A DNA stretch of 64,000 nt from Vinca minor (GCA_026122235.1 JAOCZM010000289.1:372001-436000); one strand, 5' to 3'; positions 10,721 through 23,525 are shown, counted from the stretch's first letter. Notes: generated from the letters alone by a model not told the origin. Numbers and translations: made by a program.

Positions 10721-13700
10721 CTTCGGGCTCAGGTATTTATGTTATAGATATTAATATGATTGATATCAATTTAATTACAACTACTTCTTGGGTATTTGAT
10801 ACCGGATGTGGTTCTCACATTTGTACTAATGTGCAGGGACTGCAAAGGAGTAGAGAGTTGGCAAAGGGTGAAGTGGAACTACGAGTTGGCAACGGAGCAC
10901 GTGTTGCAGCCCTAGCTGTAGGGACTTGTACTTTTACTTTGCCTTTAGGGCTTGTTTTGGGTTTAGAAAACTGTTTCTATGTACCTAGTTTAATTAAAAA
11001 TATTATTTCAGTTTCTTGTTTGGACAAGAACGGTTTTGAGATTTCGATCAAAAACCAACGATTGTCGTTATTTCTGGATAATATGTTTTATGCAAGCACC
11101 TCTTTAATTAATGGTCTATATATTTTAGAGCTTGATATGCCAATTTTAAACATAAATACCAAAAGGATTAAGACTAATGATTCTAATCCGACATACCTCT
11201 GGCCACATAAACGAAGATCGCATATCCAAACTCCATAAAGATGGGCTATTGGAATTATTTGAATTCGAGTCTTATGATCGATGCAAATCTTGTTTGTTGG
11301 GTAAGATGACAGCATCACCTTTCACTAAGCTAGGTGAGAGAGCCGATGCTTTATTAGGACTAATACATAGTGATGTATGTGGCCCTTTTAATATACATGC
11401 AAGGGGTGGTTACCTCTACTTCATTACCTTTACTGATGACTTCAGTAGGTATGGATATGTGTTCTTGATGAAACACAAATCCGAAGCATTTGCTAAGTTT
11501 AAAGAGTTTAAACTAGAAGTAGAAAACCAACTTGGCAAGAGTATTAAGGTTCTTCGATCTGATCGAGGAGGAGAATACTTGAGTCAAGAATTCTGTGACT
11601 ATCTAAAAGCTTGTGGAATCGTTACACAACTTTCTCCTCCAGCCTACTCCACAATGGAATGATGTATTCGAAAGGAGGAACAGAACCTTATTAGATATGG
11701 TTCGTTCTATGATGAGTCACACGAGCCTCGCCCAATTCCTTTTGGGGACACGCACTAGAGACAAAGCAGCTTTAACACTTAACCGCTGCTCCATCTAAAT
11801 CGATTGCAAAGACGCCATACGAGTTATGGACTGGGAAGCGTCCCGAGCTTTGTCTTTCCTCAAGATTTGGGGGTCGTGAAGCGTTTGTGAAACGCTCGAC
11901 TTTTGATAAGTCGGCTCCAAAATCCGAAAAGTGCATATTTGTAGGTTATCCTAAGGAAACTAAAGGATACTACTTTTATATCCCTAACGAGAACAAAGTG
12001 TTTGTTGCTCGCGACGGAGTCTTTCTAGAAAAAGAATTTGTTTCTAGAAACACAAGTGGGAGTAGCGTAGAACTTTCCCAAGTTCCGGGACTCTCAAACT
12101 AGCACTAATGATGAGATGGAAAATGAACAGGACTCCACAAGTTGTTGTGCAGCAAGTGCCACAAACAGATTGGCTGCCAAACGACTAGCTCAAGAAACAC
12201 AAGAATTGCGTAGGTCCGGTAGAGTTCGTCGTCCACCTCCGGGAAAAATTTGGATTTTTCATAACAGTAACATGGTGATGTTATGTTTGTGGATCACGAT
12301 GAACCTTCAACCTACAAACGAGCAATTAATAGCCCGGATTCCGAGAAATGGCTTGAAGCCACGAGATCCGAAATGGACTCCATGTACACTATCCAAGTCC
12401 GGATCTTGGTTGATCCACTCGAAGCGGGTAACTCCCATAGGGTGCAAATGGGTTTTTAAGATTAAAACCGACATGGAAGGGAATGTACAAACGTACAAGG
12501 GGCGACTGGTCGCGAAAGGTTTCAAACAAATTCATGGTATTGACTATGATGAGACTTTTTGCCCTCGTAGTTATGTTCAAGTCCATTCGGATTTTGCTTG
12601 CTATTGCAGACTTACTATGACTACGAAATCGGGCAAATGGATGTCAAAACCGCTTTCCTTAATGGAAAACTTGATGAGGATGTGTATATGACACAGCTGA
12701 AGGTTTTGTCACTCTAGAGAATGCTCGGAAAAGTATGTAAGCTTCAGAGATCCATTTATGGACTCAAGTAGGCTTCTCAAGTCGGAACATCCGCTTTTAA
12801 TGATGCCGTCCGTGAGTTTGGCTTCATTAGAAATGAGGATGAGCCTTGTGTTTACAAAAAGGTTAGTAGGAGCTCAATTGTATTCCCGGTTTTGTATGTA
12901 GATGGCATACTACTCATTGGAAACGACATACCAACCTTAAAGTCCTGTAAAGGCTTGGTTGAGTACGTGTTTCTCTATGAAAGACTTAGGCGAAGCCTGA
13001 CTATATTCTGGGGAGTCAAGATCTATAGAGATAGATCCAGGGAGACTCATTGGCCTAAGTCGAGTACATATATAGACAAGGTGCTAAAGCGGTTTAGCAT
13101 GTAAGAGTCTAAGAAAGGACTTTGTCCTATGGCACATGGTACTCGTTCAGTCGAAGGAACAAGTGTTCTAAAACGCCCGCCGAATTAGAACGCATGAAAG
13201 AGATTCCTTATGCTTCGCCATAGGATCCATCATGTATGCCATGTTATGTACTCGCCCGCATGTCTCGTTTGCCTTAAGCATTACGAGCAGATACCGACCT
13301 AATTACGGTGAACGCCACTGGATCTCAGCCAAGAATATCCTCAAGTACTTGCGAAGGACTAAGGATACATTCTTGATTTATGGAGGGCGGATGAGCTCGT
13401 TGTAAAGTGGTTACACCGATGCTAGTTTCCAAACCGACGAGAGATGATTTCCGATCGCAATCAGGATATGTGTTTAACTTGAATGGAGGTGATGTGAGCT
13501 AGCGCAGTTCAAAGCAATCAACCATCGCAGATTCTACGACAGAGGCCGAGTACATAGAAGCTTGTGAAGCAGCTAAGAAGGCAGTTTGGATCAGGAAATT
13601 TATTTCCGACCTCGATGTGGTTCCTAGTATTGTGAACCCGATAGACCTCTATTGTGATAACAATGGGGCTATTTCCCAATCTAAGGAACCTAGATCTCAC

Positions 13701-13883
13701 CAGAGGTCCAAACATGTACTACGGCGATTTCACCTAATCCGCGAGATTATAGAGAGAGGTGATGTGCATATATGTAGAGTAGACTCGGCAGACAATGTCG
13801 CCGATCCACTGACGAAGCCACTGTCGCAGCAGCAGCATGATCGTCACACTAGCTCCATGGGTATCCGATATCTGGAGGGCTGA
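10721..13883 (+). pseudogene. copia B pol: protease, integrase, RT, RNase H
   Basis: Protease: WVFDTGCGSHIC near 10790. GAG-pre-integrase: HINEDRISKLHKDGLLELF with a CKSC pair near 11190-11300. Integrase core: LIHSDVCGPF, then RSDRGGEYLS, near 11360-11570. RT: GCKWVFKIKTD near 12440, YKGRLVAKGF, and a catalytic box that reads YVDG where YVDD is expected (near 12895). RNase H: DSTTEAEYIEA near 13540 and YCDNNGAISQSKEPRSHQRS near 13650, then stop at 13881-13883. At least six frame changes and stops are spread through it (near 11240, 11660, 11790, 12570-12700, 13110, 13190). Confidence 0.9.
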
Positions 13884-14845
13884 TCTTTAGAGACAGTCAT
13901 TAGTATGCCCTAAAGACCATTTATTGTAATTTGGGTCTTTAGTGCAAGTGGGAGATTATTGTACCGTATTTATGTAATTTTCATTTTGATGAATAAAAAG
14001 GCATTAATTCCATTATTATTCATTATGTTTCTGCGTTCTTAACAACATAAATAAATAATATGTCCTTAGAATAGTATTCATAATTGTTATGAGATACTAT
14101 TCTGAAACGTCCCTAGTCGAACATTATTATGGAATCTGCGAGGACAATAATAATGCGTAAGACTAGTATGTGTAGTGATTGATATAAGATATCGGATCGT
14201 CACATGGGTATATATGATTAGAGAATCATTGTTATACTGGACAGACCCGACATGAGAAACACACCATGGGTTGTTATATAATAGTCAACGGCGTTTCTCA
14301 AAATTTTGACTAGGTTGTATATGAGATCCTTCGACTTGAGGTCTCACAAGAGTTCTTGCATGGCTAGTGTTATGCTTTGATAATGTTAAACGCTATCCGT
14401 AACTGGGTGAGCAATAAAGGCATTTATTGGGTATATCACGAATCTTGTTCAGGATGAGTGGGATGCAGAAAGGATTTGTCCCTCCTATATAGCAGGAGCG
14501 ATATCTTGGGCCCCTTGATGAAGTCTGACTAATTCATGGCCATGAACAAGTGAATCAGTATATGATATTGATGTCATTTGATTAGTATACTCGCGAATCA
14601 AGAAACTAAAAGATTGGACAATACAAGTATGACTTTTTCCATGACTTGTGTTCAATCTAGATATCAAGGACAAAAGGATTTAACTACAAATGCCAAATGC
14701 TGTGATTATGATAAATCACCAGATATTTATGAATTGGGGGTAATGATGCGTTGCTAGATACCTCTCATTACCTGTGACATATGATGTCACGGACAACATC
14801 ATAGATACCTCTTGGGTCACACTCATAGATCAACTGGATTGGGCT
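13884..14845 (+). other. 3' non-coding spacer of copia B
   Basis: Follows the RNase H stop. It begins with a PPT-like AAGTGGGAG (13947-13955) but continues for almost 900 bp before the 3' LTR. The only purine-rich tract right at the LTR is the weak GGATTGGGCT. No convincing ORF. Confidence 0.7.
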
Positions 14846-15472
14846 TGTTGGAGTACATTTAATCTAAGGTGCGCCAATTCGATTGGGCCGGGCCGGGCTG
14901 GGATTGGATTGGGCCCTTAATCGGGTTGGGTCGATCAATATGATTGGGCCGACCAAGCCATTTGGATCAATCAATTCGATTGGGCTTCGGGCCGGGATTG
15001 GATTGGGCCCTTAAACGGGTTGGGCCGACCAATATGATTGGGCCGACCGACCCGTTTGGACCGACCTTATGGCTGGATTATTGGATATAATTTCAGCTCT
15101 CAAATGGTGGTTTAAGTGGTGGAGAAAGTGGAGGAGTGGTTTCCTCCATGATCTCCCACTTCCCCCACTTTCTCTCCCCACTCTCTCTTGATAGACTAGG
15201 AGAAAATACAGATTTTCTCATTCATTCTAATCAGATTTTTTCTCCAGCTTTTGAAGCTTAGAGAGAAGAGAGAAAAGTGAGTTTTAGAGAAAAAAGAAAA
15301 GACAGATTTTCTAGACTTGTTTTCTGGCTTTTGCTAATAGAAAAGAAGTTAGAAATCTTGTATCTTGTTCTTCTAAAAAGGTCAGAGATACATACTCCAT
15401 TGAAGAGTGTCTTCAAAGCTTCTACAAAGCGTTGGCTAGCACCAACCAGTAGAAGACCATCCCCGGAAGATC
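14846..15472 (+). repeat. 3' LTR of copia B
   Basis: Same start TGTTGGAGTACATTT as 7846. It lacks one GGCCGG unit in the GC-rich part and has a handful of point differences. It ends at about CCCCGGAAGATC, where EPRV sequence resumes. Confidence 0.9.
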
Positions 15473-17782
15473 GAGTGGATACTGGGAGAGACGGAGCCTG
15501 CATTGTGGTGTTCTGTTCGTTACAACATACCGCTGAAAGCGTTTCGGCCATTCTAGCATCCATATAAGGTAAAACACTATCCCGTAGTCGTAGGTTCTTA
15601 CTCGTGGAAGATCCTGGTAGAGGCGGGTCAGTTTTATTCCGCTGCGCACTTGTTTGTGACCCGGTTATTCCTCTAACAGGACTGTGTTTGATCTCTGTGT
15701 TACCATAAAATTCTTTTCCTTCAAGCTGGAAGGCGATCCGGGCCATGAAACAGGGTTTGTATTGATTTTCCCGGACATGTGTTGGCAAAGTGGCCCTTTT
15801 TTCCTTTCTTTAGAAATCTCCATTTTGTCTTGAATTCTCTAAACTTTCTGTGTTTATTGGGAAAATCTGCTGATTGCATGTATTTATTTGACTTTCTTTT
15901 GCGGGAGTGACTGTAGGTCTGGTAATCACCTCTGAAAATTGAGTTATTGATCTGCAGAGAGGTAACATCCTCCATAGGAGTTTCAACACACTCGACAATT
16001 GGTGATGTCCCTATCACAACTGGTTCTGTACCTATCATAAATAAATTGTCAAATGCATCAAAGTAATCGGGTTTGGACGAATCTGAAAGATAGATTACGG
16101 GGATTGGGTTATGAGGCTGTGAATTGTGGGAGAGTTGTTTTAAGAAAGAAGTGCTGAGGTTTGGTTCTTCAAAGGTGAGCATTGCTGCTATGAAGGAAGC
16201 TCCAACAGTAGGATCTGAAGTCGAGGTATCTGGATTTTCTGTTATGGAGTTTGAGAATGATGTATTTGGATTTTTTGGTAGCAAATGGTTGGTAATTTGT
16301 GTAGGGCTTGACATGGGTAGTGGTGGTGGAGCTGGTCTCTTTTTATGGTGAGGTAAATCTTTCCATAAGGCTAAGGCTGGAGAATAGGTTGTAGCAGAAG
16401 TTGGGCTCAAAAGTTGGTATTGTGTTGGAAAAGATGGGGGAAAATGTGAGGGTATAGTAGATGACTTGGTTAAATAGAGGCTGGGTTGGGACTGATCTAA
16501 CTAAGATTCAAGGGATTTGAGTTGATGTTGTAAAAACTCTCTTTCAGATTACAATTTGGTCATCTGTGGAGACCACTCTGTAGTGTACTGGATCAAGTAA
16601 GACAGTTGTTTATGCAGAACTTCGATTTTGTTGCGAAGATTGGAAATGGTTTGAACCAAGAAAGAAAGTTCAGAATTTTGTTTGGACACCTGTGTTGTGT
16701 GTGATTCTTGGTTACAAATGATTCTTTGAAAGGTCTGGTTATGGGCAATATCATTTTCTGCTTGCCAATGGAGGGCTGCTTCTGCAACAAAGACTGGCTT
16801 TTCGTGCCCCTTTTCATCTACTGCTGTAGGGGTTGGTGATTTTCCAAACGTGCTTATTCTTCTCCTTTTCAAAAGTGACTAAAGGAGGAAACATAGTATT
16901 ATAGGAATTGGAAGTAGGTTCCATCATATGGAAATGGAGGGGTGAAAGTGAAGGTGGAGGAGGATGAGATTTAAATGGTGGATTATCTGAGGAAGAAAAT
17001 TCTGGATAGGATTTTGATGGAGGATTATACTGAACATAATAATCAAAATCTTTGCCGCTAGGTTCTTCCAAAAGACCTACTGAAGGGTCACCTGCTTCAT
17101 ATCTAGTGTGAATCAGTTGTTGAGTGCCTTTGCCATTAGATTTGTTGGATATTTCAGGCAGTTCATCATCATACCAGTAATCTAAGCACTGTTGGCACGA
17201 ACAAACATCATACCATGTGTGACCTATTTCATCCTTTCCTTGATAAACAGGCTTACCATCAGCACCGAACTTTATCACCGGGATATTGAGAGATGACCAG
17301 GAGTCACCATTCATCAATGAGAATTATGTTGGAAAAACAGTAGAAACTTCATTCATTTCTGGGAATTTGATTTCAACTGAGCCATCCTTTTTTGTGGTAA
17401 ATGTGGGTTCTGTTATCTGGATTGGGTTGGCTGTTTCAGATCTGTGTTTTTCATAACTAGTGAGCAAAGAGGTGGAGAGAAGGGCTTGCAGTTTGTCTCG
17501 TGGGATTTGTCTGGGGTCAAAGGTGCAATGAGGAGTCTGAGGAGAGTCAACTGAAAGAAATATGGATTCACCATTTTGTAACTGAGGGGGCAGAGGGAAT
17601 TCGAAGGCATGGTTTTGGAAACGATATGTCATCTGGTGATGAAGGGTTTCCATATACGTATTCTCCAATTCTGGACCAGTGATTTGGATCTGGACACGAA
17701 AAACATTAGAAAGAGCCAGATCATCCAAAAGTATGGTGAAATTTGGGAACAGGGTTACGAAAATTGTTCTGGCATTGAGGGT
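15473..17782 (-). pseudogene. EPRV middle piece: movement-protein C-terminus and coat-like region
   Basis: Read on the minus strand from 17782. First comes the C-terminal part of the 30K-type movement protein (to about 17330), then a spacer with Cys-rich DVCSCQQCLDYWYDDE (near 17190). A Pro/Ser-rich segment follows, then a coiled-coil-like stretch near 16600-16700. A coat-like region ends in a basic patch (KRKSNKY, near 15890) and the knuckle remnant KKGKKGHFANTCPG (near 15800). The N-terminal Cys pair of that CCHC knuckle is not visible in frame. Frame changes occur near 17320, 16860, 16500 and 15790. The part beyond 15480 is LTR, so the antisense ORF extending to 15258 is a chimera. These proteins would serve cell-to-cell movement and encapsidation in the ancestral virus. 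Confidence 0.78.
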
Positions 17783-18715
17783 TGATGCGAAACCGTGATG
17801 TTTTATATCAAGGTTCGGCTTTTAAGCAGATCTTTCTCTATCTCGAAATAGTTTCTATGGGAATATACTCAACACAACCCCGGGCATGCTAAGTATCAAT
17901 GAAGGCTGAAACACCACAACTAGAGAAACAAGCTAGTTGATACATTAACTCAAAGAATATGAAGTTCTACCGGAAATTCATAAACAAGTATCAAAGGAAT
18001 AACCTTAATCAAAATATCAATATATCAAGTCTAACTAAAAGGTGGCCGAAATTGCTCTTTAAGTAGAGGAATTTCGGTTCCAACAATGAAAAGGAAAAGC
18101 ATAAAAGAGTCCTTGAAAAAGTAGGACTCTTGGAAAACAACTTGCTATCAAGTAAAACACTTAAACAAGATAATAGACACATGTTCCTATTATCTTGCGG
18201 CTAATCCATAACAAACTAATAAATCTATGAAGAGTCCTAGTTGCATTAGGACTCTTATTAACCAACTAACTAACACATGGACAACATGTCTTTTATTATA
18301 GCAACTACTTGCTATACACGAAAATAAGCCTAAATATAGTAAATAATATGCTGAAAATAATTAAATTCTAGAATAGACTTTAATGTACAAAAGACTAAAA
18401 TGCCCTTACAATTCGTCCCAATTCTGGACAGCTTGTTGGGCCAACTTGCACGACTATTTCGGATATCAATAAGGCAGAATCTGATCTTGTGATCTCATAT
18501 AAGTTGTAGATCTGCCTCTTATCTTTAATATGCAACTGGAATCAGCTCCATTGGATATCATTATACCAAACAGTAGCAAAGCTGTCCATTCCTTGTACAC
18601 TTGTGATGCTTAAGAGGTTGACTTGGGCAACATTCCTAGATGTAATTTAGAGTCCTCTTTGTATCGTAACACACGTTCCCTTGAGTTGGGCAGCCCCAAG
18701 GTTGGTACCGTATCA
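17783..18715 (-). repeat. 3' LTR of gypsy C
   Basis: TGATGCGAAACCGTGATG at one end and GGTTGGTACCGTATCA at the other. It lacks a 19-bp segment that the other LTR has near 24302-24320, otherwise they are very similar. Confidence 0.93.
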
Positions 18716-19560
18716 TCCCCTCCCTCTTGAAAAGGATTCGTCATCAAATCATCCCAAAAATCAGCTTTATAATCTGAAAAATGAATAAAAGGGAGCAAGT
18801 TAGGAATATAGAATGTAGAATTTACATCGTACTTACCTTTTAACTTGATCTTATGGCGGCTGTCCCAAAAGAAATATTTTTTCTTCATTGCATTCAAGGC
18901 AGCAAGCTTGCTAAAATTATGAACCAAACGTTGACAAAAACTTGCTAACTCAAATGATGATCGATGTTGATTTGTACTAGTTGAATTTGGCCATTCCTCA
19001 ATTGTATTAACTCTTGCCGGTTCAACTTTAATACCTTGTAAACTCATCATGTAACTAAGAAGATTAATAGAATGAGTGTAATAAACATAATTATCTATCT
19101 TATTACAAAGTTTGTGCTTTTGAAATAGTAAAAACTGCTCTAAGATGCTCAATATGATTCTCTCGGTTTTTACTAGCAACAAGTACTTTATCAAAGTAAG
19201 GAATTGGATGTCTATACTTAAACATTAAGTTATTAACATTGAGACTATCCGTATATAATCTAAAAGGCATGCTTACCTTCTTCTTTTCGAGAATTAAATC
19301 ATCTTGCCTTTGAATTTTCTGATTTTTACCCGAAGATGGTTTATACCTTTCACGATTTTGAAGGCTAACAAGTAACCTTCTCGGCAACTCCTTAGGGAAG
19401 ACTTCATGAAATTTCTGAAAAATGGCAAGACTAGATGTAGAAAAAAATGTTAGATCAAAAGAAAAAGTGTTAGAATAAAGGTTCCTTACGGTTCCTTTAA
19501 AATCGAACAAAACAACAAGTTGTTGTGTTTGAATTGCCCTATCTACCTTTCCGGGATTAA
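18716..19560 (-). pseudogene. gypsy C pol remnants (RT to RNase H, internally deleted)
   Basis: Minus-strand reading gives RT pieces (KYRHPIPYFDKVLVASKNRE, near 19220; HIEHLRAVF near 19150). Then comes the RT-RNase H connection (GIKVEPARVNTIEEWPNS near 19020, LASFCQRLVHNFSKLAALN near 18940, FFWDSRHK). A tail (DLMTNPFQEGGDD) lies just before the PPT. Protease, most of RT and all of integrase are missing. This matches a chromovirus-type gypsy pol with several deletions. Confidence 0.82.
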
Positions 19561-20708
19561 TGAATAAACACTCTTTTCTCTCTTTTTGTGAGCTTGCCTT
19601 TTTTCTCACTAAGCTCACGGCTTTTGTATCCTTTTTTCCCTCGAATTTTACCTCATGGGTAGGATCACTCGTTTCTTTTCTCTCTCGCTCTTTTTTCTCC
19701 TCTAAAACAGCTCTTTCGGCTTCTTTCTCACTTATCCACGATCCATCATCCAATTTTATCATTGTACTCTTGTTAGGGCAGACCATAGCAAAGTGTCCTT
19801 TGCCACCACATTTAGAACATTCCCGAACAAGATTTGGAGTAGAATTTACCCTCGTATTGGCCGCATTTGATGGATTTTGAGACCTTGCTGCCCCAAACTG
19901 TCCCGTGGCTGTTTTCCCACCATTTATGACCTCTTTACCCTTGCTTTGGCTTGGAAAAACAGTAGAAAATATCTGGGGTGGATTCGGCTTCTTCCAAGGT
20001 TGGAAAGTGGCCGATTTTTCCCTTAAACTGTTCTCTTTATGTTGCCTTTCAATCTGTTCAGCATAATAAACCATAGAAATAAGATTATGAAGATTAGCAC
20101 GTTGTACCTTAGATCTGATTTTGTCATTTAGACCAGCCAAGAACCGAGCCAAAGTTGCTTCGTCATCTTCCTGAATATTCAATCTAATCATCGCCATCTC
20201 CATCTCTTTGTAATATTCATCAACGGTCTTTGTCCCTTGATTAAATCTTTGTAATTTATTGTATAAATCACGATTATAACTTTTAGGTACAAATCTCCGT
20301 GTCATGACTACTTTCATATCATCCCATGTATCAATTTGTCTTTGACCGATCTTCTCCTTTCATAGGTCTCATTATCCCACCAAATTGATGCATACTCTCC
20401 AAACTCCATGGCTGCCAATTTGACCTTTTTCTCTTCCGAATAATTGTGAACATAAAAAACATGGTTAACTTTGTGAGTCCAATCTAAAAATAATAGAGGA
20501 TCGTTTGTACCTTGGAAAGATGGGATCTTTGTCTTTATTGCACCAAGATTATTACCATACCTTTGATTTTGAACATTTGGTCTTGCATCATACCTTTGGT
20601 TGTGAGCATTTGGTCTCGGATCATACCTTTGATCTTGCTGATTTGCTCTCGGCTCAAATCTTTGGTCATGAACATATGGTCTCAGATCATAGGCAAAATT
20701 GTCCATCA
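19561..20708 (-). pseudogene. gypsy C gag, C-terminal part
   Basis: On the minus strand: a short tandem peptide repeat (QRYDPRPNAHN, QRYDARPNVQN, near 20600), then the gag core IKTKIPSFQGTNDPLLFLDW, YASIWWDNE, a frameshift near 20325, RRFVPKSYNRDLYNKLQRFN, and FLAGLNDKIRSKVQ. The knuckle CSKCGGKGHFAMVC is near 19800. Its N-terminal part lies on the far side of Mutator-like element D. Confidence 0.87.
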
Positions 20709-20717
20709 TTCTTGGAA

Positions 20718-22435
20718 GGGAAAACAGCCTCACTCATCCCCCAACTTATTTCTATTAGCCTCGTGAATCCTTCTTTAATTTTTTCAGCAAAAAAGAATCC
20801 TTTATAATTTTACGTTCTGCCAGAGAGTCCAAAACACTACTTTTACGGTGGTTTCCGGCAAACTTCAACACATGCAGTGCACATGCTCTAATGAATGGGG
20901 GGTATAATTGTCATTTTACTTTTAAAAAAAAATACAAACTCTTCTTCTCCAAACATCCACCACTCCACCCCCTTTCTCTTCGCGCCCACCGCCGTTGCCG
21001 CCCACAGCCGCCGCTCCCGCTCCCGAAGCCTAATCTGAAGAAAACACAAATCCGAAGCCCTCAAATCATCCAAGTTGAAGAAACCCCGAATTTTTCCAAA
21101 TTTGAATTCATAATAAGAAGAAAACCCAAATTGAAGAAACCCCAATTTATGTTCTTCTCCTCCATGTCTGCCTTCATTGGAATGTTCAACAACTTCAATA
21201 ATCTCATATCTTCAGCAATTAAAAAGCTAGAGATATTTGTGAGGATCGAGTTCTAAATGATATTTGTGCAAATATGCATTTAATTCATCTGTTCCAAGAA
21301 CCTGTTGGAATAAAAATTCAATTAAACTCCCATGAAATAGAGATATGCATAATAACCACTGTAATATAGATGAACTTTTCAAGATAATATCCATTTGGAT
21401 GCTTCCCAGAACCTAAAGCAATTGAACAGCATGGAGCTTAGCCTTTTTGACAAAAGTTGCATTACCTTTGCAATTTTGACAAGCTGATCCTGATTGTCAT
21501 GACCATAACCCCTGCGCACATACCCAATTCTCAATTTCAATCTCTCAATCCCCAATTGAACATTACCCAAGAACATAAAAAAGCATTCAAGGCGACGGAG
21601 CCGGAATTATTCGTGGCAACGGAGCAAGAAGATGGTTTGGCGATGGTCATAGAGTAATTCCAGAAAGGTGAATATCTCCGCCTATATGACGGCGACCTAG
21701 ATAAATCCCTATCTCTCCCCATCTCCTTCCAAAAATATGCAATTGAGTAACTCAATCAATCAAATGCCTGTAATAACACATATAAAAGATAAAAATAAAA
21801 AGTTCTTCAATTCATTAATTTTTACAGAAAAATCTCAACATCGAATAGAAAATTAAAGTAAGAATCTTATTTATAGATAATGAATTAACCGAAAATACTA
21901 CAAGCTGGAGGAAGAAATTAACCTATTTCAACATGAATTTGATGGATTTGTACCGAGATTGGTTGAACAAAAAGTGAATATAAACCCTAGAAATCGAGTT
22001 TGGATATTTGTTTCCCAACTTGTTTTATGAAAAATTAATTTTAAAACATTCTATAGGAAAATGGATTATGGAAAATGAACTTGAGTTCTTTGTTTCGAAA
22101 GAGGAAGCTGATGACTGTAGAGGGCAACTTAGTCCTCCGTCAATTGCTTCTGGAAGAGATTTGGGTGGGGGCGGTGGTGAGTGAGAAGAAGGAGGAGGGA
22201 GAATAATTTTATTTTTATTTAAATATGAAATGACAATTATACCCCCATTCATTAGAGCATGTGCACTGCATGTGTTGAAGTTTGCCGGAAACCACCGTAA
22301 AAGTAGTGTTTTGGACTCTCTGGGTAGAACGTAAAATTATACAGGATTCTTTTTGCTGAAAAAATTAAAGAAGGATTCACGAGGCTAATAGAAATAAGTT
22401 GGGGGACAAGTGGGGCTATTTTCCCTTCTTGGAAT
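20718..22435. mobile_element. Mutator-like element D (long TIRs, 9-bp TSD)
   Basis: Inverted repeats of about 205 bp (20718-20921 and 22229-22435) start GGGAAAACAGCC and, on the other strand, GGGAAAATAGCC. A perfect 9-bp TSD, TTCTTGGAA, lies at 20709-20717 and 22436-22444. Length is 1718 bp. No transposase is visible. The internal part has short Pro-rich ORFs (20891-21256) not recognised as any captured gene. Inserted into gypsy C gag. A related single TIR is at 33894-34090. Confidence 0.92.
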
Positions 22436-22444
22436 AACTCTCGG

Positions 22445-22660
22445 CGGAAATTACTTATTGTGCCGAAAGTTGTCCCTTGCATTTTGCTCAAAGGATTCTT
22501 GAGAATCTTGATCTTCTTGATCATCTTCAAGAATCTCCAACCGATCTTTAATTTCATTGGTGGATTGTATCAAAGCTCTCATTGTTTGTTGTATTAATTC
22601 TTTGAAAAGTTTGTCACCATCCATGGTACCTTGCTGCGAAGTACCTTCATCAAAAGACAT
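22445..22660 (-). pseudogene. gypsy C gag, N-terminal part
   Basis: Begins MSFDEGTSQQGTMDGDKLFK at 22660 and runs through an acidic stretch (LEILEDDQEDQDSQ) to 22451, just before element D. This is the natural start of gag: it is the first ATG-led frame after the leader and PBS. Confidence 0.75.
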
Positions 22661-23511
22661 TATCTTTGCAAAGAAAAAAAATCACACAAATCGTTAGAAA
22701 AAAAAATTCTCTCAATATTCCAATAATACTTGTCAAGAACTTCCAACTCTAGATGATTTAGGGAAATTGAATTGTTGTGTTGATGGAAGGCTGAAAAAAA
22801 TATGGAAAGAAATCCTATCTTGACCTACACAAAAAGTTATGAAAGAAAAATAAGAGTAATCGTTAAAAATATGTAACTTTTATGCTTCTTGATTTGTTGA
22901 AAATAGACTTTAAATTTTCGCATGAATAGTTCCGTGAATAGTAACCGAAAATTGTAAAATCTTGAAAAAGTGATTTCTTGAAATCCTATCTTGACCTACA
23001 CAAAAAGTCCAAGGAAAAAGTATAAGAGTAATTGTAACAAAAATAAGAAAAATATGTGATCTTTACGTTTCTTGATTTTTCTTGAAATTGCTTTTTTTGA
23101 CGAATTGTTTTTCTTACCTTCTTACCCGAGACTTACCCTTTTCTTGGCCACACAATATCAAGAACTCCGGATTAGGAAGACTTTACCTTGATTGAAGATG
23201 TTGATGGCGGCTAATTCAAGAACAAGAGGGAATAAGAGTCAATTCCTTTATACAAAGGAAGTTTGCTTTTGGATTGATTCCTTGTCTAATTTGGGATAAC
23301 CCGGCTGCCAATTTCTTTACTTCCGGGTGGCTTTTGCGTTGGGTAATGAACCCGTATTGTAGTTAACCCGGCTGCCAATTTCTTTACTTCCGGGTGGCTT
23401 TTTCGTTGGGGTCGTAATAATTTTTTTGTTATCTTTCGGTCTATTTCAAGCAAACAAGAAAAATTTTCAAGAAAAACGTAAAGGGTACACCAAGATAGAG
23501 ATCAACCTTTT
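22661..23511 (-). other. gypsy C leader with two sets of tandem repeats
   Basis: Non-coding leader between PBS and gag. One imperfect duplication shares ATCCTATCTTGACCTACACA (near 22812 and 22986). A second, near-perfect one has 47-bp units at 23297-23343 and 23364-23410, 67 bp apart. Confidence 0.75.
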
Positions 23512-23523
23512 GCTCTGATACCA
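23512..23523 (-). other. primer-binding site of gypsy C
   Basis: Minus strand TGGTATCAGAGC, two bases from the LTR end at 23526. Initiator tRNA-Met type. Confidence 0.93.
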
Positions 23524-23525
23524 CT

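Larger units (their letters stand above)
7846..15472 (+). mobile_element. complete Ty1/copia retrotransposon (copia B) inserted in the EPRV
   Basis: Two LTRs (7846-8478 and 14846-15472) flank a PBS, a long leader, gag, protease, integrase, RT and RNase H in copia order, all on the plus strand. The two LTRs differ by roughly seven substitutions and a 6-bp indel by eye, about 1%. The internal ORFs nevertheless carry many frameshifts and stops, and the RT box reads YVDG. The flanks are both minus-strand EPRV sequence. No clean 5-bp TSD was found (GGACT on the left; GAGTG or AGTGG on the right). Confidence 0.93.

Noticed and set aside
7841..15478. 5-bp TSD for copia B
   Set aside because: GGACT on the left has no match directly after the right LTR; the right LTR end is ambiguous by a few bases.
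15258..15788. 176-codon minus-strand ORF
   Set aside because: Chimera: its first part is EPRV coding sequence, its second part antisense LTR of copia B.
18610..19194. 194-codon ORF as an independent gene
   Set aside because: Contains RT/RNase H motifs of gypsy C and runs into its LTR.
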